Shown: positions 51,051 through 62,800 of the stretch, piece by piece
How the letters are laid out: every line of letters begins with the position of its first letter
Position numbering within the stretch: the stretch's first letter is position 1
Source: Pagrus major
Taxonomy: Eukaryota > Chordata > Actinopteri > Spariformes > Sparidae
Length of the DNA: 64,000 bases
Assembly (NCBI RefSeq): GCF_040436345.1
Contig: NC_133224.1
Span: forward strand, 15,527,203 to 15,591,202
Reading direction: 5' to 3'
Program-made: the position numbers and the translations under genes
Notes under the pieces: model-generated
Told to the model about the DNA's origin: nothing
Seen by the model: only the letters and a program-made list of their open reading frames with translations
Database searches by the model: none

Positions 51051-52074
51051 TGCATGAAGTATAATGAATCTCCACTGTTTACGTTGTATAATGAAACATC
51101 CCATTTTGGGGGGTATTTCCTATTTCATTGTCGTAAGACGTGTAATGCAGCTTTTTCCTTTATCCAACTTGTACAATGAACATTGAAAAAGGAAGTCGAG
51201 TGTCGGAAACAGCCTTCAAAGTAAAAGTTGGGCTTTTTGAAGCGTGTTGGCCAGAGCTGTCAGTTTAAGGAGAGCGAAATGAAATAAATACAATTTAACA
51301 ACAAATAGCCTAAATAATTTAGATAATTCATAACTGTTATACAGTGATATTTCCGCCACTTTCCCACAACTGAGAGAGATAATCACCGGGATTTTCAAAG
51401 TAAACACACCGTGTTTGAGACGGAGACTGAGCCGCTGCTGCTGCAGTCGTCATGAAGTAAGTCAAACTTTTTTTTGTTGTTGACCTTATCCACCAAACGT
51501 CTCCAACCAAACACGGTTTAAATTTGTTGACCTGCAAGGAACGTAGTTAGCTGTTAACTTCAGAACATAGCCAATGCTAACAATGCTATTTTGTTTGCAG
51601 GTAAAGTTGCTAGCTGTTGTAGCTAAACAGCTGTTGTAACGTTATGCTAACGTTACTCCTTTGTTATTATCAGCTGTTTTGCACGTCATTTTAATATTTG
51701 TCCATCTTAGTCTGTGTGAAATGCCTACAATTATGCTAGAAGTGAGTTAACTAGACCCTGCCCAGTCATATAAGTGAGGCTTAGGGGTGTTTTGATATTA
51801 ACTTTGATGTATTAAAGTGTGGTGTAGTGTGGTCTGTGTTCACAAATGTATGTTACCAGCAGAAATATTCTAAATAATATAATTAATGTCATGTATCCCT
51901 ATAATTAGTGAGTAAAAACTAAAGCTACAATTAATACACTGTTCATCTGTGGATGTACAGTTGACACCATCAAAAGAAAGAGGAAAGATGAACTTCAGCC
52001 ATATATTTTCTTTATGCAGTCTTTATGTAAGACATCTGTTTTTAAACCTAACAAAATATTACCTTTTATTGCAG
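51050..52074. other. Intergenic; possible orphan first exon
   Basis: A CTG-rich GC-richer segment ends GTCGTCATGAA|GTAAGT at about 51446-51457, like a first exon with start codon and donor. No downstream exon could be linked to it. Nothing else seen. Confidence 0.3.
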
Positions 52075-52545
52075 AGTTTCCAGGGGACCAGAGTAGAGAG
52101 CTTATGAGACCCTTGGAGAGGCAGATGTCTGAAAACTGCCACCATAATCCCTGTACCCAAAACCTCAGCCATCACAAGCCTGAATGATTACCCTCATGTC
52201 AGTGATTATGAAAATGCTTGGAGAGACTACTGCCCCACATTAAGACATGCATCCCTCCTGACCTCGACCAACACCAATTTGTATACAGGACCAATAGATC
52301 CACTACACAGAAAACTGACTGACAAACTACAAACACTGGGTCTGGGAGACCTTCTCTGCAGGTGGATTAAGGACTTCCTCACCAACAGAACCCAGTGCGT
52401 CAGGATCAGCCACCACACCTCCTCCAGCATCACTCAGCATACACCGGCCTCCCCCAGGGCTGCGTCCTTAGTCCAGCAGGACACCTCGCACCCTGGACAC
52501 TCCTTGTTCCCCATCCTCCCTTCAGGCAACAAATACTCCAAATAT
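52075..52545 (+). pseudogene. LINE reverse-transcriptase relic with deletions
   Basis: Plus-strand fragments read TATIIPVPKTSAITSLNDYP, HQFVYRTNRST-like, then KLTDKLQTLGLGDLLCRWIK and DFLTNRTQCVRI, and PASPRAASLVQQD where LPQGCVLSP is expected. The YADD box and much of the palm are deleted. It belongs to the L2/Rex1-like group. Confidence 0.72.
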
Positions 52546-52846
52546 ATAAGTAATGGATTTTTTAAGTTTGGCTCTCAGAGCTTATTTCGCATTTTTGTGA
52601 TTCTGTGTATGTGTTTTCTAAACCTCAGCAATCATCTATTGTTCACTGGGTCAAAGAGACCCTAAGGAAATGTGGCAACATTTATTCATTTAAATAGTTG
52701 TCGTTGAATGGTTACAGTTATCAAATTAACATCAGGAAGTCAGTTTTTCAAATTGTTAGTTTTCACTTTCTTGCAGTCAAATTTTGATTCTGCGTAGTAT
52801 TAATGTAGTTCTGTCACATCTAGGGGTAATTTAGTTCTGCATATAG

Positions 52847-52911
<65 letters not shown>

Positions 52912-53454
52912 TATATATATATATACAATGATATGATCATCTCATCACAATGTGATGTTCTGCTGGGAAACCAGTGAACAGTGAACACTTGTGGGATCAG
53001 CTTGGGCGTGCTGTTTGTGCCAGAGTGACCACGCAACCACGTTGGCTGACTTGCGACAAATGCTGGTTAAAGAATGGGATTCCATCCCACAGCAGTGTGG
53101 GATGGCATAAATAAAATAATAAATAATAATAAAATAAATAAAATAATTTTACAAGAAAATCCATGACATGAACTGGGAAAAGTTCTGGATTTCAGGTGAG
53201 TTGGCAAGGTAACAACAGTGACAATTTTCATGAAAAATGCTTTTTTACAGAATGGCTGCGACAGGGCATCAAACCACATGTTGTCAATAATTGTCTACTC
53301 ACTAAATCATGTAATTTAGTCCTTTTGAACTGATTTTTATTTCAAAATAATAGGCTCTTGTCACACGGTAACACCAGTGGCGTGATTACTTTCATTATAT
53401 GTTTTATAATATTTATTTGGAATGTTACTTTTTTATGTCATTTTTATCATTCCG
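52546..53454. other. Intergenic with TA tract
   Basis: TA microsatellite at 52849-52925. Minus-strand sequence about 53080-52930 (WFDALSQPFCKK, TVGWNPI-like) is too short to assign. No gene seen. Confidence 0.4.
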
Positions 53455-53752
53455 ACTTGCAGACATAGTTCACCTGTATGCCCAGCGCCTGGAACAGCTG
53501 GGTGTTGATGCACCTGCTGTCAACTCCACAAGACTGAAGAAAAAACTGCTGTCAGAAATACCTGAGTTGGAAGCTCACAAGCAGGGACGGGATGTTCTTC
53601 TGGTTTTTCAGAAAGATGTGGGCTTTGTCTTGTCAGAAACCTCTGACTATTATAGTGAAGCTATTATCCTTGGAAAAGCAGCTAACATCTTGCAGGACAT
53701 ATGCTGGACCACAAGTCCACATTTGATGGAACCTTCCATGAGGGGTGCATCA
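53455..53752 (+). pseudogene. Uncharacterised multicopy fish protein, middle part
   Basis: Reads RLADIVHLYAQRLEQLGVDA, PAVNSTRLKKKLLSEIPELE and AHKQGRDVLLVFQKDVGF, then after a one-base shift HMLDHKSTFDGTFHEGCI. I recall this as a large family of uncharacterised proteins with many copies in fish and cnidarian genomes, probably carried by a mobile element. The N-terminal part of the same protein type lies directly to the right but on the opposite strand. A frame shift and the inversion make it non-functional. Confidence 0.7.
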
Positions 53753-53754
53753 GG

Positions 53755-54386
53755 TGGGCATCCTCTTCGGGTGCACGTTCCTGTTCCAGTCTCTTGGTGG
53801 CTCTGAGGTATGACCTCTCTCTATTGTACAGGTCTGTCAAGCATGCAATATGGTATTGGAACTCCTGTGCAATAGCATCTCCACCACTGAGTCTTGCAAG
53901 AAGTTTTCCATCATTTAAAGTTTTGGCACATTCATTAACTCTCTTATTGAGATTCATCGTCATAGCTTGTCTTGTGAGTTCAGAGGATGGGGCTTCTTTG
54001 TCACAAATGAAACACGTTTGGCCTTTAGGGCTGGTTCTACGCAGCTTGGTGTGGCTTTCCACTGGCTGAGCTCTTCTTTTTGTGGCTCTCTCCAATTTCG
54101 TGTTGTTGAACATAAGGCGACAACTGTGGTGATACTGCGCCTTGTTCCTCCTCAGAGTTTCTTCAATGCCACCACCATCATCAAGTCTGGCTGGATCCAG
54201 AACAATAGGCATCTCATTAATTGCGTGAAAGAGGGTAATATTAGTCGCAATCATAGTGTAGCCATCATGTTGTTGTGGTTGTTGTGCACGTGGTGACTTG
54301 AGCTCTTCACTATTCTTCTTCTGGCAAAGACAACACTTGCTCCAGTCAGTCCGGAATTTAGACGGTCCTGAATCTGTATTTGCCAT
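53755..54386 (-). pseudogene. Uncharacterised multicopy fish protein, N-terminal part
   Basis: The minus-strand frame starts MANTDSGPSKFRTDWSKCCL, then KSPRAQ, DGYTMIATNITLFHAINEM, PIVLDPARLDDGGGIEETLR, YHHSCRLMFNNTKLERA, a second Cys pair in GQTCFICDKEAP, and RVNECAKTLNDGKLLARLSG with FQYHIACLTDLYNRERSYLR. Paired Cys and His residues (CCLC..H; CFIC..H..C) suggest zinc-binding modules. The frame is intact for about 210 codons, then runs antisense into the neighbouring piece. Function unknown. Confidence 0.72.
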
Positions 54387-55990
54387 CTTGATGAATGGTA
54401 ATCAAGTTATCACAGTATGATAATTATCTGTATTCATTGAATCAAGGCCGAGGGGTTATCCTTTTACCACATTGCACAATGCGCAATCATGCACAATAAG
54501 GTATGGGATACCATAGGGTTAGGGTTAGGGTTAACCCCCTAGTACAGGAAGATGCTACACATACTGAACCTCTAACACTACTACGATATACACTACCATG
54601 CATTTTAGCCAAGTCAGACGTAACATGAACCTCTAATTTAGCAGAATATTAGGATTCTGGGACTGATATATGGTACAAGGAAGCCAGTGAGTAAGTTCAT
54701 GGGTCCAAATTCGGATTCTACATAGTGAAAAATGTATTATTTGACACCAAGATCATTCAAATAGGACAAGTCTTTGCGATTGTATTCCGAAATGCAATCT
54801 TACTGTATATTCAATGGTGGCCATCTTGAAAAATGGCCGCCATCTTGAATTTTTGGTGGCTAACGGTGCCAATTTTGGTGCTTGTTTCCAGAAATGAACG
54901 ATCCTCCTGTAATTTGCAGTTATCTGCCCCACTAGTCTGTGTATTTTGCAGCAGGCATGACGATCGCGGCAGGTGTGTGGCACGCCCCTTACCGGCACCT
55001 GTAGTGTAGCCGCGTCACTGGCCGCTAATGCGGACCTGTTCATATACCCCCACTGTTTGTTTAGTCTCTCTCTCTCCTCTGCCGAAGCGAGTGCTGGCCG
55101 ATGTGCAGCTCATGTCACAGTCTCATGACGTTGTCAAGATGTTATAAGGTGCCGTGTTGACAGTCCTCTGTTGTAGGTTGGCGTGTTGGGCCGAGATGGT
55201 GTGTGTGTGTCCCCTTCTGGTTAGCCGCCGTAGCTGCTAAAATAAATAGCCGCTCTGCCGCTCTGCCTTCGTCGTTTAGACACTCTTAACGTTGTGTGTT
55301 GTAGTTCAAGTGTGGTCAGCCCCAATCAGACTCGTTGGTGGGGGGTTAGTACAGCAGTTGTAGTGGAGGACCTGCCAAACTTATGCATGTTTTCTTTTGT
55401 TTTTCTTTCGTTTTGATTTGAGTTTGCAGTTGATTTGTATATAGATATATTGTTTGGTTTCGTTTTGATTATTTGAGTGTGCAGTGACCTCTGCTACAGC
55501 TAGCTATTGAAGTTGCCTCTCTTCCTAACTGAACCGCTGTGGGTTATTGTGTTGGCTGAACATAATATTCTTTGGAAATAAAAATAACTATATACATGTT
55601 TTTTTAAGAGAAACATAACTTAATAAATAAATTTTTTTATTGTGAGTAATAAATAAATAAAATCTGTTAAATGACCTTACATTGTGCCTGTATTCATTTG
55701 TGTACTGACCTGTGCATGGGTTGTGTTTTTGGGAAACCCTCTCTGAGAAGTTAAAGTTAAAGGAGTATACTCTTTAGGTGCAAGTCCTAAGGTGGCATTG
55801 TTGGTGTTACATAGATTCTCTAGATCTGCCACTCGCAGTTCAACTGAGATTGCCACATCTATATGACTGTGGGGACAAGAAGCTATGTGGTGCCTGGAAT
55901 GTTAAATAACTGATTTAAATACAAATATTGCCAAATTGATGGCACAAGAGGAAGTAATTGTTCAAATAGACTGCAAGACTGATAAAAACA
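54387..55990. other. Intergenic, repeat-like, no gene seen
   Basis: Holds a short TTAGGG array (54514-54534), a block with GGTGGCCATCTTGAAAAATG and CGCCATCTTGAATTTTTGG, and an AAATAAATAGCC segment near 55240. Probably parts of old mobile elements, but I cannot name them. Confidence 0.4.
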
Positions 55991-55994
55991 AAAA

Positions 55995-57118
55995 ACAAGA
56001 CTGCTCTCCACTCAGCTAGGTCTGCGCTCTCAAAGGGAATCAAGGCTGTGAGAGGCACCTATGCAGAGAAAATCCAGGGACACAGGAAACACCAGGGAGT
56101 CCAAGCACTGACGGATTACAAGTCCAGGCAGGGGGTCAACAACGATGATGCTTCTCTTCCAGACAGGCCCAACAACTACTTTGCACGCTTTGAAGCACCA
56201 AACCTGACATCCAGAGGGTGGGCTGGTCCTTCTCTACCATCTATTAGGGCCAGCCCTCACCATCAACGCAGCAGACACACGCAGGGCCCTAACCAGGTTC
56301 AACCCACGGAAAGCGGGAGGCCCAGATAACATCCCGGGATGTGTGCTCAGAACCTGCGCTGGTGAGCTAGCAGATGTCCTGACTGACATCTTCAACATCT
56401 CCCTCAGACAGGCCATCGTCCCCAGATGCTTCAAAACATCCACTATAATACCAGTAGCAAAGAAATCAGTTGTATCCTGTCTGAATGACTACCGCCCCGT
56501 CGCACTGACACCAATTGGGATAAAGTGTTTTGAACAGCTTGTCAAACCACACATCACAGCCAGCCTCCATGCATCACATGACCCACAGCAATTTGCTTAT
56601 CGTCCCAACCGCTCCACAGAGGATGCAATATCCACCACTTTGCACTCAGCCATCACCCATCTGGACCAGAAAGACACCTACGCCAGAATCCTGTACATTG
56701 ATTTCAGCTCAGCATTTAATACCATCATCCCCCAGAGACTAATGGAGAAACTCCTCCTACTCGGCCTGAACACCGCCACATGTCTCTGGATCCGGGACTT
56801 TCTGACAGAGAGACCTCAGTCTGTCCATGTGGGAAATAACACCTCCAACTTCATCACGCTGAGCACGGGATCTCCTCAAGGTGGTGTACTTAGTCCATTG
56901 TTGTTTACACTGCTAACACATGACTGTGCATCCAGACACGAGGAGAACCAGATCATCAAGTTCGCGGATGACACCACAGTGGTGGTGAGAAATGAGGAAT
57001 CAATGTACAGAGAAGAAGTTAAACACCTAGAGGTTTGGTGCAGAGAAAATAATCTGGTGCTCAATGCAGACAAAATGAAGGAGATGATTATCGACTTCCG
57101 GACAATAGGCGATTTGAG
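55995..57118 (+). pseudogene. L2/Rex1-like LINE reverse transcriptase
   Basis: 56048-56230 encodes the pre-RT linker (YAEKIQGHRKHQGVQALTDY). 56343-57118 is a 260-codon open frame: [90 protein letters not shown] and the catalytic [12 protein letters not shown]. Frame breaks lie between 56200 and 56330. The endonuclease is missing. The frame is cut at 57118, at the edge of a 16-bp inverted-repeat unit. Confidence 0.85.
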
Positions 57119-57437
57119 GAGAAGGTAATGGCTGCAGCCTGCGGGAAGGCTGGGCTGGACGGTCCAGCCCCGCCTTGAAGGTCCAGCCCCGCCGACAATA
57201 CCATTTTAGGATCCGTGTGCCGGTTCCGGTTGAGAAGAAGGAAGACTATGAAAGTCCATCATGTCGGTGAGTGTTAAATGTTAAAGCCTCATTCAGATGT
57301 AATGAGGAGTGAAATAAGTTTTATTGCAGAGAATTGTTGTTACATTATGAAGCTAAACTGTAGTACAAAGTCAATGCAAAGACGCGAATAAGCGAATTTC
57401 ACGCCATTCGCGCTGCACCATCAGCCATTACCTTCTC
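57119..57437. mobile_element. Insert bounded by perfect 16-bp inverted repeats
   Basis: GAGAAGGTAATGGCTG at 57119-57134 is an exact inverted match to 57422-57437. The insertion breaks the LINE reading frame. The interior is GC-rich at the left (two GGTCCAGCCCCGCC units). No clear target duplication was seen. Confidence 0.5.
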
Positions 57438-58550
57438 AGTTCCAGGCCCCAAGCACGGAACATTAGCCCCAGTTAGCACAACAATAGAAACTGTCTTTTC
57501 TCGCTTGTTGTGTCGTTCCGAGCCGGGTCTGCTCCCCGAGCTCTGTACCACCATACCGCTGTACATGCATACAGAGACCAGACAATAAAGGAGAGTGCTT
57601 GGAGAAAAGGATCTGAGGGGGGATGAGGGGGGATGCCGTCCCCCTTGTTAGCAAAATTACCAAAAAAACATCCCCCTTGTTAACCTGCCATCACTCTCCA
57701 TCCCCTAGTAGCAGATAGTGTGTTACAAATCATAAGTGGCCGCGATCAGCTCCGGCGCACAGTAGAGTCAAGCCGTGCACGGCTGTTTTGCGTTCCAGCT
57801 GCCTGGTCTATTTTGACGGAAGCCGCAACAAGCTGCAAAGAGCAGATCACGCCGGCAGGAAGTCAGAGACACAGGAACGGCATAGAGCATCCAGTCAATT
57901 TTCAAAATATAACACCCTGTGCAGACTCCCGATTGTATAAAAATGAAAAATGACTAGATCAACAAAATCGGGCAGACAAAAGGCTAGGCTTCTGAAATGT
58001 TCCTGCTGGGGTTCTCTCAAATGATTTTCACAGAGAACACAGAATTGTTCTTTATTCATAGACTCCACTCCCTTTGCTGGTTATATCAGGGGTGCAAATA
58101 TTTCATGTTTATTTTCAGTAATATTCAAGTTTTTTCAGAGATGAGTTTTTTCTGAGTTTTAATATCAATAGTAACTTTGCTGTTTATGTTCTAAAACTAA
58201 AAGTTACTTTTTGTAAGTTATTTTAGTGTGTCTGTTCAGAACATGGTGGCTTATGTTATGTTGGTAATTGTCATTTTTGTGCTGGTTTATAGTTTAACCA
58301 TTAGTGAGGTAGCTGTTACATTTCCTGACACCAGCTGTTTTATCCCCATTGAAGCGCGCTCTGCTGGACAAACTATGTCATTACACCAATTTTAAATTAC
58401 CCCAAACATGTTTTTCTGCATTATAGTTTTTAAATATAAGGTTTTCATTTTGGTGCATATCGGACAATATTATGCCGATACCGATATATCTGTGATAGGC
58501 TAATATCGGCCGATAAAATCGGCCTACCGATAAATCAGTCGGGCTCTAGG
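57438..58550. other. Repeat-rich, with a hAT-like right end
   Basis: 58455-58549 contains GCCGATACCGATATATC, ATATCGGCCGATAAAATCGG and ends AAATCAGTCGGGCTCTA, like the right terminus of a hAT-type element with CCGAT sub-repeats. No matching left end is in the window. The rest is unrecognised. Confidence 0.45.
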
Positions 58551-58812
58551 TAGTATTTTGCACAATGTTCATTGTGTGTCCTTTAAGGAATTTAGATGGT
58601 GAAAAATTCCAAGGGGTCATGTAACTTCAAATGACCCTGCTTGTAGTGTATTGTGAGAAACATGAGAAAACCCTGCCTGAATAAACTCAGTCCACTGCAT
58701 ACAATTTAAAGGTGTATTTACTCATTACTTTAATACAGTTATAAAAAGACAATTGTAGTAGGAGGAAGATAACTGGATCAAATGGAATTGTAGAATTAGA
58801 AATGTCACAGTT

Positions 58813-59030
58813 GGGGCGCTGTTTAGCTCAGTTGGTGGAGCAGGCGTCCCACGTACAGAGGCTTTGCCCTCGCTGCAGCAGCCCTGGGTTCGAGTCCCGG
58901 CCTGGGGCTCTTTGCTGCATGTCACTCCCCCTCTCTCTCTCTCATCCTGATTCCTGTCTATCTTCAGCTGTTCTATCAATAAAGCCATGAAAAGGCCAAA
59001 AAAATAATTTAAAAAAAAAAGAAATGTCAC
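58813..59030 (+). mobile_element. tRNA-derived SINE
   Basis: Starts GGGGCGCTGTTTAGCTCAGT. Pol III box A (TAGCTCAGTTGGTGGAGC) and box B (GGTTCGAGTCC) are about 45 bases apart, as in tRNA-derived SINEs. A unique body with TGCATGTCACTCCCCC and a CT repeat follows, and it ends in AATAAAGCC and an A-rich tail. The 14-bp direct repeat GAAATGTCACAGTT flanks it (58799-58812 and 59031-59044), showing retrotransposition. Confidence 0.9.
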
Positions 59031-59149
59031 AGTTATGGTTAAGGCGTCCTGCAACAATGTCCTTTGGGAGGTGTATATAGGTGTGTCAGGGCAGGTTGGT
59101 GCTCCCATTGGGCCATCCCCCCTGTTAAAAATTAACAAATCACCTACTG

Positions 59150-59503
59150 CTTCCGGAGGTGTCAGCCCGAGCCGCTCCTCTCAGCATCAGTGACCGCACT
59201 AAACTGAACATCGTCAGGGACCCCTTCCACCCAATCCAAACACATTCTTTGAACTGCTCCCATCGGGAAAATGGTTCTGGAGTCTAAAAGGCCGAACAAA
59301 CAGACTAATCAACAGCTTCCTTCCACAAGCTGTTAGATTGTTGAACTGCTGATCTGTGGCATGCACACTAAAAAGTTTTAGTTTTAATTTATTATAGTAA
59401 TATATTGTGTGTATTTATTGTGTTCGTGTTATGGGATCCCGGAGAAACGCAATCTCATTTTTGCTGCACTACTTTTGTAGGTACAGCTAAATGACAATAA
59501 AGC

Positions 59504-59548
<45 letters not shown>
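59150..59548 (+). repeat. L2/Rex1-like LINE 3' end with GATT tail
   Basis: Decayed C-terminal coding sequence (FELLPSGKWFWS, TNRLINSFLPQAVRLLN) then 3' UTR with CAATAAAGCTTTGATT and a GATT repeat tail at 59505-59548. It may be the end of the LINE copy interrupted at 57118. Confidence 0.75.
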
Positions 59549-59549
<1 letters not shown>

Positions 59550-59637
59550 ATAACCTATTGCTTTATCATAAAATATGGGGAAAGAATTAAGTCTCAAGTG
59601 TTTTTCTATTTTTTCCTGAAAAGCCGGGTAGAGAAAA

Positions 59638-59645
59638 TTATAATG

Positions 59646-59710
<65 letters not shown>
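59638..59710. repeat. AAT microsatellite upstream of mpdu1
   Basis: About 23 ATA/AAT units, roughly 110 bases before the mpdu1 start codon. Confidence 0.92.
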
Positions 59711-59712
<2 letters not shown>

Positions 59713-59814
59713 GCTTTTCAATTGTGGTTCTGTTCACCAGCGGAACCTTTATATAGTCATGCGAACTGGTGGGGCTCCTTATGTGTGACACATTGAACGG
59801 CAACGTCACATCTG

Positions 59815-59832
59815 ACCTCCAAAATGGCGGAG
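59815..59832 (+). promoter_or_regulatory. mpdu1: YY1-like motif over the mpdu1 start codon
   Basis: CTCCAAAATGGCGGAG contains the core AAATGGCGG of YY1 sites, a common feature at 5' ends of housekeeping genes. CRE-like AACGTCAC lies just upstream. Inferred from sequence only. Confidence 0.4.
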
Positions 59833-62800
59833 AAAACAGTCGTTGATAAAGGATCATGTTTTATGGATCCTTTTAAAGGGCTTTTGTTGACATATCTTAT
59901 GCCCGAATCGTGTTATGACGAGTTTTTTCTCAATGTCAACTTTTTGGACGGTAAGTGTCTCATTTGAGTTGAATACCGGTAGGTTTTATCACTTGGAAGA
60001 TGTGTAACGTCACCTTAAAATTAGCGTTAGCTGCGTACATTTTCTGTAGATTCCACTTAAAATGTCAAAAGACTTAGGTTTTCCGGGAACCGTAGCGGAC
60101 TGCTAGTTTGTTTCTATGAATGCCAAATTCAGAATGTTTGATGTCATATTAAAATGTATGTAACTTTACTATAAACAAAAATACTCAACCTATCCGAGAG
60201 CAATCGAGCAACCCGTCTCTCCCCCTTTTTGTCTTTTATGTTAAGGGTAGTGGGAAATTGTGTTTTTAATCTAGTGCATTGAAAAGCACACCGTTGGATC
60301 ATTTACAATGAAATGTTTTTGTTGCATTTCAAACAGACATATGTACAGTGCAGTATTATAGAGTTTGCTTGAAAAAGTGTTTGCATGCTCTTTGGCTGGT
60401 GGTGTGATCGTAGTGCGGCTCACAGCAGGGCTCGCCTATGCCAGGCATATGGAAAAATATGTTTATCAGAGTTCAGGAGCTTGAACATTATGAGTCTGAA
60501 GTGATCACAGTAACACGTATTGTGCGTCTATAAAAGCCACTGTATGTTATTTCTCTGTGCCATAGAGCTGCAGTGTTGTCCAAAAACTATTACAGCCCAA
60601 CCGTTACACTGAGTGAAATGTTCCCTTATTTCTATGAATATACAAATGAAACTACTTAAACTATAGGTTTGTGAGCCTGATTTAAGTAGCAGTTAGATTG
60701 GTAGGAACCAATTGGCTTGAACCTCGGTGCCACATGCGGGAAGTCAGAAGGTATTGAGACTAACACATGTAGTTCACACGCATCACTAATTTGCCATAGT
60801 ATTTAACTCCCAAATAAAGTTATATTTTACTTCTGTCTTGCTTGCAGATCCATGCGTATATTTTCTGATCCTCTCCAACTAATGACTGATTTGATGTGGG
60901 TGTGTGTGTATACTTTGATATGATCTATGACAGCCATCTGATCAATGTTTCTTTTTAATCTTTTGTTACAGTACCATGTCTGAAGATTGTACTGAGCAAA
61001 GGCCTGGGTATTGGCATTATCCTGGGATCAGTGATGGGTAAAACACTTTACTTCCTCTTGTTTTTTTTTGTTTTTATTTTTTTTAACTTTATAACAGCCT
61101 CATCTGCCCAACATTTCTCTTTAATTGCATGTCTATGGGTCCTGTGTATGCATGTCTGTTTTTCAGGCCACACTGCAAAAACTGCTGAAGAATGGTGTGA
61201 GGAATGTGACAAAGACCAGGCCTCCCAATACCCTAGATCTCAATCTGTACAAACATCCGCTGGACATTCTGGAACAAATACAATCCATAGAGACCCCACT
61301 GTGAATTGGACTTAGCTCTGACCCATGAAGACATGGACACAGGCGCTTTTAGGGGTGTCCTGTCATGTCTGAGTTAGGGCATTGGCTGTGAATCCTTAAA
61401 GTCCTGTCAGTTGTGAGGTGGAGTCCATTGATCGGGCTTGATCAAATTGGGATCTGCAGAAGTTGGAGGCCAGGTCAACGCCTTGATGTTTATGTCTTGT
61501 TTCTTGGACCATTCCTGAGCAGTTATTGCTGTGTGGTAGGGCACATTTTCCTGCTCGGGGGGCACTGCCATCCAGGAATGCCATTACCATGAGGGGTTTG
61601 TACTTGATCTGCATGTCAAAGCTGCATCCACATAATTACCAGGACCATAGGTTTCCTAGAAGAACGTTGCGTTGTAACAAACTGATCAGTGTTCTTCACT
61701 TTAACTGTCAGTGGCTGCAATGTTGTGGCTGATCATATTGTGTGTTAGCACATTTGCAGATAGATGCCACTGAAGATGTATATACCTCAGGACTGATGTT
61801 GTTATCCTGAGTGGCAGTCTGTTCACTCAAAACAGTCCTGTAAGGCTGCTGTAGCTTCATCTGTCCAAACTTTGATAAGTGATGGTTTGACCCTCTTTAT
61901 CAACTGGGAATAAGTAGGCAGTAGAAGCAGAGAAATATGATCTGATAGGCCAAACAGAGGATGTGGGAGGGCTTTGTAGCTGCCAAGAATATTTGCATAC
62001 ACATGACCCAGGATACACTTCTTCTGGTGTGGCTGTGGACATGCTGGTGGAATTTAGGTAAAACAGTTTTGAGGTTGGTTGATTAAAACCACCAACTACA
62101 ATAAGAATTCCATCCAGTTCTTTAGTCATGTTGCTGGTGATGACATAATACAATTCATGCGGTGCATTTTTTGAGTTTGCATCCAGGGGAATGTGCACAC
62201 CAACAATAAAAACACTGGTAAATAGTTTGGGCAGATAATATGGTCGACATCTTAGCATTTGAAATTTGACATTTGTTGAACACTGTCCATCCACACTGAC
62301 TGCATTTGAGCACCGAACATTATATATGTAGCGACAGAGCCCTCCTGTTCTTTCCTCTTTTCTTGTGGCGATCACATCGCTTTCGTGACATTTTGTCCCA
62401 CTGGTCTGGCTGGCCACTCAGCAGATGCCACTGAGGGAAATCCTTTGCTGTTGTCTGCTGCTCTTAATCCAAACCCCACACTTCCTTTTCCAGTGTTGAT
62501 GATTGCATCTCTATTGAAGATAGTGTGTGCTTCAGTAGAACAGGGCATAAAGGTGAAACATACCAAAAATGCAGTGAAGATTAAAGGAGCTACTGGCCGC
62601 CGTCATTATAGCAATATAGCATAGTTGTTTTTTAATCACATAAATTAAGCAAAATTATGAAAATTTCCTCTCTCCTTTTTAACAGTAAAGCTGCCTCAGA
62701 TCTTAAAGCTGATGGGAGCAAAGAGCGCTGAGGGGCTGAGCTTCAAGTCTGTGCTGCTGGAACTGCTGGCCATCACAGGAACAATGGCCTACAGTATCGC

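Noticed and set aside
53701-54296. Plus-strand frames of 109-122 codons
   Set aside because: Antisense shadows of the minus-strand N-terminal piece, except for the short FDGTFHEGC part, which belongs to the plus-strand relic.
58813-58910. tRNA gene
   Set aside because: Box A and B are present, but the body, A-rich tail and 14-bp target duplication show a SINE.
59541-59857. Ile-rich frames on both strands
   Set aside because: Products of the AAT microsatellite.
61031-61315. 94-codon frame following mpdu1 exon 2
   Set aside because: It is read-through into intron 2 in a different frame from the protein, ending in repeat sequence.
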